A stretch of DNA of 6,581 nucleotides from Nanobdellota archaeon (GCA_030690755.1 JAUYGA010000020.1:1-6581), one strand, 5' to 3'. Positions 1-5,734 are shown, counted from the first letter of the stretch. The notes: generated by a model not told the origin, from the sequence alone. Numbers and translations are program-made.

Positions 1-101
1 GCGCTGTTCCCAAAAGTAGTTACTTCTCGTTCCATAAAACCCAGCACTTCATCAGATAAGACCAGCTTATCTCGTTTTAATTCAATGCTTCTCATGGACA
101 T
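1..101 (-). CDS. DUF2080-like transposon-associated protein, N-terminal fragment (runs off left edge)
   Basis: The minus strand reads an open frame of 33 complete codons from an ATG at 101, starting MSMRSIELKRDKL and ending at the edge with FMEREVTTFGNSA. The ending matches the pattern of archaeal DUF2080 (putative transposon-encoded) proteins, where a 'EREVTKFGNSA-x-V-x-(V/L)PKxWxG' stretch begins a small AbrB-like beta hairpin; only the first part is visible here. Such proteins are usually 50-80 aa and are often found next to archaeal insertion sequences; their function is not established. A second in-frame ATG at 95 would give MRSIELKRDK and lies about 27 nt from the centre of a TATA-like box, so a leaderless start at 95 is plausible. 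There is no clear ribosome-binding site for either. The rest of the gene, and any adjacent transposase, would lie left of the window. Identification rests on a short motif recalled from memory. Confidence 0.6.
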   Translation of the reverse strand, partial: MSMRSIELKRDKLVLSDEVLGFMEREVTTFGNS

Positions 102-117
102 CCATGGATATCCCTAA

Positions 118-131
118 GTATTTAAGCTTTT
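118..131 (-). promoter_or_regulatory. Putative archaeal promoter (BRE + TATA) for the DUF2080-like gene
   Basis: On the minus strand AAAAGC is followed by TTAAATAC, a BRE/TATA-like arrangement. The box centre (about 122) is about 27 nt before the ATG at 95 and 21 nt before the ATG at 101. This fits a leaderless transcript starting at or close to the start codon. Confidence 0.4.
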
Positions 132-205
132 CGCTTCTCAAAAATATAGAACAATCATCATAGATTAATGTTCGAAGAACCATGAAAAACGACTAGATAA
201 AAATA

Positions 206-220
206 GAAAGATTTATATAT
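206..220 (+). promoter_or_regulatory. Archaeal promoter (TATA box) of the RHH-protein operon
   Basis: A purine-rich BRE-like GAAAG precedes TTTATATAT (212-220), a strong archaeal TATA box. Transcription would be expected about 25 nt further on, near 241, leaving a leader of roughly 20 nt before the preferred start at 264. The 160-bp divergent region also contains a small dyad, GTTC-GAA-GAAC (170-180), that could be an operator, but it is short. Confidence 0.6.
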
Positions 221-263
221 TACTATAGCTTATATAGTTAATATATAGCATATGGGTGATATC

Positions 264-845
264 ATGGAAAATGAACAATCAATAGAACTGAAACAGTACC
301 CTACAACAATCTTGATTAAAAAAGGAACCAAAAAGATGCTGGACGCATTTGGCGAGAGGAGAGACTCTTACGATGACATTGTTAGAAAATTAATGAAAGA
401 GAACGAGCAGTTGAAATATGCCCTCGCTGGATATCGTGAAAATAAAGAAGTAAACAATGAAAACCGACTTAAAATATCGCATTCGAATACAAGAAAATCA
501 AAATTCACATTAAGGCAGGGTTATATTGATTTCACTTACGATGCGCCGCAAATGCCCTTGGATAAAGATTTCAGATTTAACATCACTTGCACTAAAATGG
601 TGTTAAATAACAAGGAACTTAAACAAAACGAAAACTATGACAGTAAAATAGAAATGGCTAAGAATCATCTGAGAATCATCGAAAAACTAATTAAACTGCA
701 TATAGACCCATTATTTAAAATAAACACAAAACACATTTTTGATTTAGATTGGTGGGAAAGGATGTTCAATAATTTAGGGCTTTCAAAAGAATCATATAAA
801 TGCGACATAGAATTAGAGCTGATAAAGCGAGGCATTATGCCATGA
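264..845 (+). CDS. Ribbon-helix-helix-type protein with uncharacterised C-terminal domain
   Basis: 193 aa from the preferred start. A perfect GGTGAT Shine-Dalgarno (255-260) lies 3 nt before the ATG at 264; an upstream in-frame ATG at 252 (197 aa) would place that site inside the gene. The N-terminal 50 residues look like an archaeal RHH or VapB-like antitoxin domain: a short strand (TTILIKKGT), then a helix (KKMLDAFGER), a turn, and a second helix (SYDDIVRKLMKENEQLK). Such domains bind DNA as dimers and often self-regulate. The remaining roughly 140 residues, with a basic asparagine-rich linker and a tryptophan pair (DLDWWERM) near the end, match nothing I recognise. The stop codon overlaps the next start (ATGA), so the two genes are translationally coupled. 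It could be an antitoxin-like repressor or an RHH-headed adaptor. The RHH call is fairly secure; function is not. Confidence 0.8.
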   Translation: MENEQSIELKQYPTTILIKKGTKKMLDAFGERRDSYDDIVRKLMKENEQLKYALAGYRENKEVNNENRLKISHSNTRKSKFTLRQGYIDFTYDAPQMPLDKDFRFNITCTKMVLNNKELKQNENYDSKIEMAKNHLRIIEKLIKLHIDPLFKINTKHIFDLDWWERMFNNLGLSKESYKCDIELELIKRGIMP

Positions 846-1477
846 AGCCATTTATTGATATCGACTCATTTATAGGGTTGTTGAACTATGCGCATTTAAC
901 AGGCAAAAGCCCTGAAGCTGCAACTGTCAAAGTTGAGGGCAAGGATTTTACTGCTTTTCTTATAATGAAGACAGAGCAGGATTACAAACAAAACTTTACA
1001 ATTGAATTCTTGTTGAAATTTGAACATAAAAAGCGGGATGAAAAAGACGAAATTTTTCAGAGAGAGTTTAAGATAGAGCATCACCCTAAAGAAAAGAGCA
1101 GGCATACAGAGCCGCATGTGCAGCTGTACATCCATGGACCTGGAAAATCCGACAAAGTGGGAGAGCTTTGGATAACCCTGCCATTGGAAACGGAAGAAGA
1201 ATATTCAGATTGTATAAAGGGATTTTTCTATATTCTCGAGGAAATAATAGGGAAATGCGAGCGCAATCTGGAAAAGCAAATGCTCAATCTTACAGAGATA
1301 AAAAAACTTGCAGAACAAAAGAAATTTCTTAAAAGCAAGATTGCCCTGAGTCTGAAAAGCAAAGGCATTGAATATCAGAATCCTGATGGAGAAAAAATAA
1401 TTCTTTCACCAAAAAATGTAAATGAAATTCTTAGCAAGGACCAAAGTTTATTGTCTTTCTTTGAAGCTAAGCAATGA
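842..1477 (+). CDS. Conserved-looking hypothetical protein coupled to the RHH gene
   Basis: 211 aa from the ATG at 842, whose first bases overlap the preceding stop as ATGA; GAGG at 829-832 is a suitable ribosome-binding site. The frame is open from 800, but that earlier ATG would overlap the upstream gene by about 45 nt and has no better signal. I do not recognise the family. The first half (about 1-115) alternates predicted strands with charged turns and carries a histidine cluster (H80, H81, H88, H92, H98) around PHVQLYIHGPG, which could bind metal or form an active site, though this is only suggestive. The second half (about 117-211) is mostly helical and lysine/leucine-rich, with a coiled-coil-like stretch around 140-175. 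There is no signal peptide or membrane segment, so it is probably cytosolic. Coupling to an RHH protein makes a regulator/effector or toxin-antitoxin-like pair one possibility. Confidence 0.8.
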   Translation: MKPFIDIDSFIGLLNYAHLTGKSPEAATVKVEGKDFTAFLIMKTEQDYKQNFTIEFLLKFEHKKRDEKDEIFQREFKIEHHPKEKSRHTEPHVQLYIHGPGKSDKVGELWITLPLETEEEYSDCIKGFFYILEEIIGKCERNLEKQMLNLTEIKKLAEQKKFLKSKIALSLKSKGIEYQNPDGEKIILSPKNVNEILSKDQSLLSFFEAKQ

Positions 1478-1543
1478 TAAAAAAGCATCTGCTGCCGAAT
1501 GATGCTGGAAATGTCCAGAAAATTTCAGGAAACAAAAGCAAAA

Positions 1544-1551
1544 TTTAAATA
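1544..1551 (+). promoter_or_regulatory. Putative TATA box upstream of the response regulator
   Basis: TTTAAATA preceded by an A-rich, BRE-like AGCAAAA. A start about 25 nt downstream (around 1573) would give a leader of about 50 nt. The 146-bp gap (1478-1623) therefore probably separates two transcription units. Confidence 0.5.
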
Positions 1552-1582
1552 GGTAATCAGTTAAAAGAGCTAATATGGCTGA

Positions 1583-1597
1583 CATGCGGTTGGCATG
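1583..1597 (+). promoter_or_regulatory. Short hairpin in the predicted 5' leader of the response regulator
   Basis: CATGC-GGTTG-GCATG is a perfect 5-bp stem with a 5-nt loop. It lies between the predicted transcription start and the ribosome-binding site (GAGGT, 1616-1620). A stem this short can arise by chance. Confidence 0.25.
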
Positions 1598-1623
1598 ATA
1601 AAAGGTCAATCAAAAGAGGTCTT

Positions 1624-1995
1624 ATGGCAAAAAAAATAATGGTTGTTGATGATGAGCCTGACACAAGGGCACTCGCAAAAACAGTTCTCGAAGGAGAAGG
1701 TTATGAAGTTTTCACAGGAAGCGACGGCAAAGATGCCATAAAAAAACTCGCAAAAGAATGCGTTGATCTGATTCTGCTGGATATAATGATGCCAGGCATG
1801 AAGCCGAAGGAGATAATTGAAGAGATAGAGAAACTTCCGACATGCAGAAAAACAAAGATAAGCTACTTCAGCGTTGTCGAATTCTCAGCTGACCAGAAAA
1901 AGGAACTGTTCAAAAGCAAAAAAGTAGTCGATTACATACAGAAGCCTTTCACAAACGACCAGTTGCTTGCAAAAGTCAAGAAGATACTGAAGTGA
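1624..1995 (+). CDS. Single-domain response regulator (CheY-like receiver)
   Basis: 123 aa, the length of a lone receiver domain, with no output domain. All receiver landmarks are present: the acidic pair D9/D10 in MVVDDEPD, the phospho-acceptor D53 in LLDIMMPG, a serine (S83) at the end of strand 4 in the position of the conserved Thr/Ser, and K107-P108 in YIQKPF. It should accept phosphate from a histidine kinase and act in the cytosol through protein-protein contacts. No kinase is encoded in the window. GAGGT (1616-1620) sits 3 nt before the ATG, which supports this start. The next gene, a V4R-domain protein, follows after 82 nt without an obvious promoter, so the two may be co-transcribed. 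The family call is secure; the partner and output are unknown. Confidence 0.95.
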   Translation: MAKKIMVVDDEPDTRALAKTVLEGEGYEVFTGSDGKDAIKKLAKECVDLILLDIMMPGMKPKEIIEEIEKLPTCRKTKISYFSVVEFSADQKKELFKSKKVVDYIQKPFTNDQLLAKVKKILK

Positions 1996-2077
1996 GCTTA
2001 AAGAAATCTAAATGAGTTAAGATATGAAATTCAGAATATGCTAGAGTGAGCAGAAGCAATAAACGAGGTGAACAGAT

Positions 2078-2710
2078 ATGTCAGAAATGCCGGATATATT
2101 AAAAAGAGTGCTTGGTTTTAAGTCTATTGTCCATAAAGAAGGAAGCCTTTACATATGGGGCATCCCGATGTATTTTGAAGTTATGTCAACAAGAGCTGCG
2201 CAGCAGAAAATAATGGTTGACGAGTTCGGCAGGGAAGAGGCATCATCTATAATTTACAGCATGGGCAAGCTTACTTCTTATAATGCATTAAAAACCTTTA
2301 ATGAGAAATTTGGCGTCGCAAAAACAATTCCTGATAAAAAGAAACTGTTACAGTATAATACTGGGCAGCTAGACATTATCGGCGCAGGGAAATTCGAATG
2401 GTCAGTCATGAATTTCGATAAGGTGCATTTTGTCATGAGGGGCAATTCTGCTTTTGCTGAAGTCTATAAAAAATCTTTCGGCATCCAAAAGCATCATGTG
2501 GACTTCTTTATCCGCGGACAGGTGGATGCGGCAGTCAAATATCTTACAGGGAAGGATGTTCTTGCTATAGAAACAAGCTGCATTGCTAAGGGAAAAAAAT
2601 ACTGTGAGTTTGTTATTAAGGAAAGAAAAAAATGGGATCTGAAAGATCCGGCGATTAAAAAGCAGCTTGTGCGCAATATACCTGAAACTGAAAAACTAAT
2701 ACTTTATTAG
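2078..2710 (+). CDS. V4R (4-vinyl reductase-like) domain protein, probable small-molecule sensor
   Basis: 210 aa. The C-terminal part carries the V4R signature: GQVDAAVKYLTGKDV, then ETSCIAKGKKYCEFVI, with the paired cysteines C168 and C176 that are typical of this fold. The N-terminal part (about 20-110), with an FGREEASSIIYSMGK helix, matches the earlier part of the same alpha/beta fold, so the protein is essentially one full-length V4R unit with no attached output domain. V4R domains occur in BchJ-like proteins and in XylR-type regulators, and are predicted to bind hydrophobic ligands or metals; the archaeal stand-alone versions are uncharacterised. The start is set by GAGGTGA (2065-2071), 6 nt before the ATG. 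It follows the receiver protein, suggesting a signalling pair. Whether it is an enzyme or a sensor cannot be read from the sequence. Confidence 0.85.
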   Translation: MSEMPDILKRVLGFKSIVHKEGSLYIWGIPMYFEVMSTRAAQQKIMVDEFGREEASSIIYSMGKLTSYNALKTFNEKFGVAKTIPDKKKLLQYNTGQLDIIGAGKFEWSVMNFDKVHFVMRGNSAFAEVYKKSFGIQKHHVDFFIRGQVDAAVKYLTGKDVLAIETSCIAKGKKYCEFVIKERKKWDLKDPAIKKQLVRNIPETEKLILY

Positions 2711-2727
2711 AGCTGATACTTTATTAG
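2699..2727. repeat. 17-bp-period tandem duplication at the V4R stop codon
   Basis: ATACTTTATTAG occurs at 2699-2710, including the TAG stop of the V4R gene, and again at 2716-2727, with AGCTG between. The second copy would again encode the last residues and a stop. It looks like a recent slippage duplication. Confidence 0.6.
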
Positions 2728-2735
2728 AATGTCAC

Positions 2736-2757
2736 AAAAACCAACACCCTCTTGTTG
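2736..2757 (-). terminator. Possible terminator of the minus-strand radical SAM/FeeM-like operon
   Basis: On the minus strand CAACA-AGAGGG-TGTTG (plus 2742-2757) forms a 5-bp stem with a 6-nt loop. It is followed by GGTTTTTG, which contains a short T run, 17-38 bp past the stop codon. It lies in the convergent gap between two operons, where a terminator is expected. The stem is weak. Confidence 0.3.
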
Positions 2758-2773
2758 ACTGCACCGAGGCAAT

Positions 2774-3412
2774 CTATTGGCCGAAAAAATATTGATGCAG
2801 CTCTTTATGCTCATCGCTTCCATTCAACAGCCTTTCTTTATAAGAATGGGAATCTAATCTCATCATCACTGCATTGATGTTATTCAGCGAGCTGTACTTT
2901 TTCTGCCCGCTCGCTTTTTCAAATAATAATTTTTTCTCGTAGAAATCGACATGCTGCGGCACAATGGCTATCACAAGGTCATCAAGATTATCTTCAAATA
3001 ATTGTCTTATTACAACTCTTATCAGGCCAAGACTGGTTTTTAAGCTTCCTCTGAACTCAGGAAGCACTGCAAGCGCTCCGCCTTCCATAAGTTTTCTGCC
3101 ATCGCTCCTCAATAAAGAAACTTCATTTTTCAGCAGCTCCTCCAAAGGCAGGCCTGCGCTGCAGTCTTTAAAGGTCGAAGCGGTTCCGATGATCTCGCTT
3201 TTTTGTTTATCCACTGAAATATTTTTCAGAGCAATATAAATTGTCGTAGTCGCCAGGCTGTCATAAATCAAAGCTCTCGTTTTTGCAGAGTTCTCTTCTA
3301 TATAATCTCTCTCTCGGTATGCAGCATACCTTATCTGCTGGGCTGCTTTTATCTCTTCTTTGCTTTCCGCTTTTCTGAACAGGATGGATTCCATTTTAGT
3401 CATTTCAAGCAT
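2774..3412 (-). CDS. FeeM-like N-acyltransferase (GNAT / N-acyl amino acid synthase fold)
   Basis: Up to 212 aa. The residue pattern follows the FeeM / autoinducer-synthase branch of the GNAT fold in order: AAQQIRYAAYRERDYIEEN (24-40), IIGTAST (74-80), SAGLPLEELLKNE (85-97), EGGALAVLPEFRGS (110-123) and VPQHVDFYEKKLLFEKASG (151-169), ending in a MMRLD strand. Bacterial FeeM joins a fatty acyl group from acyl-ACP to an amino acid; relatives make acyl-homoserine lactones or act in exosortase systems. The substrate here is unknown, and the archaeal acyl donor would need explaining, because many archaea lack a fatty acid synthase. Three methionines (3412, 3403, 3394) could start the protein, and none has a clear ribosome-binding site. 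The gene lies 29 bp after the radical SAM gene on the same strand, an evident operon. Generic GNAT acetyltransferase is the main alternative. Confidence 0.75.
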   Translation of the reverse strand: MLEMTKMESILFRKAESKEEIKAAQQIRYAAYRERDYIEENSAKTRALIYDSLATTTIYIALKNISVDKQKSEIIGTASTFKDCSAGLPLEELLKNEVSLLRSDGRKLMEGGALAVLPEFRGSLKTSLGLIRVVIRQLFEDNLDDLVIAIVPQHVDFYEKKLLFEKASGQKKYSSLNNINAVMMRLDSHSYKERLLNGSDEHKELHQYFFGQ

Positions 3413-3441
3413 AATCTGTTTCTGTTTTTTTTTGCATCAGA

Positions 3442-5103
3442 CTATTTCAGTCCACGGCTCATAGAACTCATGCTATTATTGAATGAGGCATTCAACTCCT
3501 GCATCTTTTCCCAATCTCCAGAAAACATTATTTTCGAACAAAGCCTTTTGAATTCATGAATGTTGATACCGACAGTCTCTGCAAAAATCACCATCTCATC
3601 AGTGATTCTTGTGACAAAGCCCTCTTCTTCAAGGCGGTTCACGAACGATTCTGTCTTTTTTGCTATATCTGTAAATTCCAGTCCATCAAGCTTGTAAGGC
3701 AGAGGCTCCCATAAAGAAGGAGGAAACAATGTCTTTATTCTGTAATTAAGGAAAAATTTCTTATATTGCTGCATGTCCACTTCAAAACCAAATTTTTCAG
3801 GAGAGAGACCCCAAGGCGTTCCTGGAAATATCGCTCCAAAATTAATAAAGATAGAATCAGGCTGTATCCTTTTTATCAGGCCGAATGTCTCTTCTGTCGT
3901 CTTTTCAGTCTCGCCAGGCACAGGATAGATAAAACTGCAAATCCTGAAAATGTCTGCTGCCTTTGTCTTTTCCATAGCACCTATTATGCCATCAAGGGTG
4001 TTGCCTTTGTTCAACTTGTCAAGATTTTTTTGGCTGCCTGTTTCAATGCCAAACAGCAGAACCTTTAATCCTGAATCCTTCAGACTGGCCAGAGTTTCTG
4101 AAGTTTCAGAAGTAATCTGTCTTACATGGCCGAATGATGAATAAGCAACTTTAAGTCTGCTGTCAAGTATTTTTTCCGCAACTTCTTTCATAAGCTGGAT
4201 AGGTGTGCTTGAGCCAGCATAACGAAATGCAACAGTGTTATATTCATTGACAACTCTTTTTATGTCTTCAAATACTTTTTCCGCGCTTCTCATCCGTTGA
4301 TATCCGCTCTTTAATGGCTGAGCGCAGAATGAGCAGTAATTCGGGCAGCCTCTTGATTCATCAACCACAATTATCTTTACTTTCTCATTTCCGAAAAATG
4401 AAGGATATATTTCCTCATCATAAACAGGAGCTGGCAGCATGTCCAGATTTTCTATCCTTTTTACTTTCGTTTTGCCATTTTTTCCCAGATCAGCATTAGG
4501 ATTTACGATGTTTGGAAAATTTGCTTTTGTATTGCCCAAAGCATAGTTTGCTAGGTCAATTATTGTTTCTTCGCCCTCTGCAAATGCCAGCAGATCAAAA
4601 ACCTTTGTGTCTTTGCTGATAGTTTCCCATAAGATGTCAACAGCAGGTCCACCGCCATAAACTTTGACATTTGGCGTTCTTTTCCTGATTTGCTCTGCGA
4701 TTGTTTTGGAGCCTGCATAGCCGTCTCCGACATACAGCTTAAATCCAACCCAATCAAATTTTTGCCTTTCAACTTCATCGCTGATTTCATTGCTGATTCT
4801 GACAAGCTCGCGGGACTGATGCATTGCTAGTTCCTTATCTGTTTTTTTTATATCTTCCAAAAGCGCTGTTTTGTCGCTTGTCGGATCTGCAAACTTATCA
4901 TATATCCTGCCAAGATGTCCGCAGATATTTTCAGGCACCATGCGTCTCATTGTCGAAACTGTCCCGAAATCCATTATCTTGATTTCATGGTTATCAGAAA
5001 TAAGCGATCCTGCAAGATTGGCCAGTCCATTGTCAGGCATCAAACTGCTTGGTGTATAAGGATAACCAGCATAGCTTATCAAAAGACCTCTGGATTTGGC
5101 CAT
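3442..5103 (-). CDS. B12-binding-domain radical SAM enzyme
   Basis: 553 aa. A cobalamin-binding-like Rossmann domain comes first (about 5-190: DNGLANLAGSLISDNHEIKI, then VYGGGPAV, then FAEGEETI). The radical SAM barrel follows (about 242-450), with the 4Fe-4S motif RGCPNYCSFC giving C253, C257 and C260, and later GIETGSQKNLDKLNKG. A roughly 100-residue C-terminal region has no assigned role. Such enzymes cleave S-adenosylmethionine to make a radical and often use cobalamin to methylate or rearrange unreactive carbons. The DxHxxG cobalamin-ligand motif is absent, as in much of this class. Residues about 51-113 form a mostly helical insertion that separates the two halves of the B12 domain. GAGGTGGTC (5106-5114) just upstream of the ATG fixes the start. 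It is the first gene of an operon with the FeeM-like acyltransferase, so its substrate is probably a precursor or product of that enzyme (inference). Confidence 0.93.
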   Translation of the reverse strand: MAKSRGLLISYAGYPYTPSSLMPDNGLANLAGSLISDNHEIKIMDFGTVSTMRRMVPENICGHLGRIYDKFADPTSDKTALLEDIKKTDKELAMHQSRELVRISNEISDEVERQKFDWVGFKLYVGDGYAGSKTIAEQIRKRTPNVKVYGGGPAVDILWETISKDTKVFDLLAFAEGEETIIDLANYALGNTKANFPNIVNPNADLGKNGKTKVKRIENLDMLPAPVYDEEIYPSFFGNEKVKIIVVDESRGCPNYCSFCAQPLKSGYQRMRSAEKVFEDIKRVVNEYNTVAFRYAGSSTPIQLMKEVAEKILDSRLKVAYSSFGHVRQITSETSETLASLKDSGLKVLLFGIETGSQKNLDKLNKGNTLDGIIGAMEKTKAADIFRICSFIYPVPGETEKTTEETFGLIKRIQPDSIFINFGAIFPGTPWGLSPEKFGFEVDMQQYKKFFLNYRIKTLFPPSLWEPLPYKLDGLEFTDIAKKTESFVNRLEEEGFVTRITDEMVIFAETVGINIHEFKRLCSKIMFSGDWEKMQELNASFNNSMSSMSRGLK

Positions 5104-5132
5104 ATGACCACCTCTTTTTTACCACACTATCT

Positions 5133-5146
5133 GCGCACTATTGCGC
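5133..5146. promoter_or_regulatory. Perfect palindrome in the radical SAM 5' leader
   Basis: GCGCA-CTAT-TGCGC is an uninterrupted inverted repeat with 5-bp G/C-rich arms in otherwise AT-rich DNA, 30 bp upstream of the radical SAM start. It could be an operator or an RNA hairpin near the ribosome-binding site. Confidence 0.4.
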
Positions 5147-5200
5147 TTTAACGAGACTATTAAAACAAGATTATCACGCTATTAAACTTTTTGCAGTAAA

Positions 5201-5229
5201 ATTATCCTAAAAGTAATTTATAGGATAAT
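5201..5229. promoter_or_regulatory. Inverted repeat IR1: ATTATCCTA-N11-TAGGATAAT (putative operator)
   Basis: The two 9-bp arms (5201-5209 and 5221-5229) are perfect complements, with centres 20 bp apart, about two helical turns. The right arm overlaps an AATATATTA box (5226-5234), the best minus-strand TATA candidate for the radical SAM operon. A repressor here could block that promoter. Confidence 0.5.
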
Positions 5230-5234
5230 ATATT
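5226..5234 (-). promoter_or_regulatory. Candidate TATA box for the radical SAM/FeeM-like operon
   Basis: The minus strand reads AATATATTA. Transcription from it would start near 5205 and give a leader of about 100 nt. Nearer weak candidates on the minus strand are TTTAATAG (around 5179-5187) and TTTTAATAG (around 5157-5165), so the true promoter is uncertain. Confidence 0.3.
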
Positions 5235-5327
5235 CTCAAAATTCAGCAACTGTTAAGACAAAATATCTATTACGAACTGATAATAATAAGAAAACTTGTT
5301 CTGCGCCTTTGAACCTGTTAAAATAAA

Positions 5328-5353
5328 GGATAATAAACTTAGTTTAATTATCC
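5328..5353. promoter_or_regulatory. Inverted repeat IR2: GGATAAT-N12-ATTATCC (putative operator)
   Basis: Perfect 7-bp arms (5328-5334 and 5347-5353) use the same half-site as IR1 but in the opposite relative orientation. The spacer itself contains AAAC-TTA-GTTT, so the whole 26 bp is nearly palindromic. It lies about 25 bp upstream of the TATA box of the rightward gene. Confidence 0.5.
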
Positions 5354-5370
5354 AATTTATATCTATCTTA

Positions 5371-5386
5371 CAAAAAATTTATATAT
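5371..5386 (+). promoter_or_regulatory. Archaeal promoter of the 100-aa AbrB-like gene
   Basis: An A-rich BRE-like run precedes TTTATATAT (5378-5386). The box centre is 25 nt before the ATG at 5407, so the transcript is predicted to be leaderless. This agrees with the lack of a ribosome-binding site. Confidence 0.65.
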
Positions 5387-5406
5387 TTGCCGCATATCTT
5401 ATTCGT

Positions 5407-5709
5407 ATGGGGGACATATTAAGTTCTAAAGTGAGGGAAGACGGCAAAATAGTCATTGAACTCTGCCTTGATTATGAAGAAATCAGCAGACTGCAGGGTC
5501 ATATGGCAAAAGTGCATCTGTTTTCAGAGATGAATTCAAATTTTGAAGCAAATCTGGCGCAGCGCGGCCAAAATGATGCGACGAAATATTTTCTAGTTCC
5601 AAGACAGCTGAGAAAAGACCTGAAATATAACGGCAAAGTGGCTTGCCAAAGAATAGAGACAAAATCAAAAATTTTCTTTGTTTACATCATAGATAAGCTG
5701 GGTTTGTAA
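5407..5709 (+). CDS. Small conserved-looking protein with AbrB/MazE-like C-terminal half
   Basis: 100 aa from the ATG at 5407. The frame extends upstream to a TTG at 5296, but the TATA box at 5378-5386 falls inside that extension and supports 5407 with a leaderless mRNA. I do not recognise a named family. Residues 58-96 (ATKYFLVPRQLRKDLK, then VACQRIETKSKIFFVYIID) follow the pattern of swapped-hairpin AbrB/MazE domains, 'hydrophobic-x-(I/V)P-(K/R)-x-L-R ... strand ... strand'. The N-terminal half has a strand (GKIVIELCLD) and a central helical part, with a conserved-looking QRGQNDATKYF joint. If the resemblance is real it is probably DNA-binding, and the two inverted repeats immediately upstream would be natural targets (inference). 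It is transcribed divergently from the radical SAM operon. The next gene rightward is separated by an inserted element. Confidence 0.8.
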   Translation: MGDILSSKVREDGKIVIELCLDYEEISRLQGHMAKVHLFSEMNSNFEANLAQRGQNDATKYFLVPRQLRKDLKYNGKVACQRIETKSKIFFVYIIDKLGL

Positions 5710-5734
5710 AAGATGGTAGTGTAAATAGTAGTAC

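Noticed and set aside
170..180. GTTC-GAA-GAAC dyad in the left divergent region as an RHH operator
   Set aside because: The arms are only 4 bp and there is one copy, so it is not distinguishable from chance.
1505..1518. CTGGA-AATG-TCCAG hairpin after the 211-aa gene
   Set aside because: It is a 5-bp stem with no following T run, too weak to call a terminator.
2964..3239. A 91-aa plus-strand frame opposite the FeeM-like gene
   Set aside because: It is Ser/Leu-rich, typical of the antisense of a coding frame. The minus-strand frame carries recognisable family motifs.
3766..4144. Two plus-strand frames opposite the radical SAM gene
   Set aside because: They are antisense to a protein with clear catalytic motifs, overlap each other, and have no start signals.
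5127..5182. Repeated CTAT motifs at roughly helical spacing upstream of the radical SAM gene
   Set aside because: A 4-bp motif in AT-rich DNA is expected often. Spacings of 11, 19 and 22 bp are not regular enough.
5296..5406. N-terminal extension of the 100-aa gene from a TTG at 5296
   Set aside because: The strong TATA box and IR2 lie inside this stretch. The ATG at 5407 is the correct distance from the TATA box for a leaderless start.
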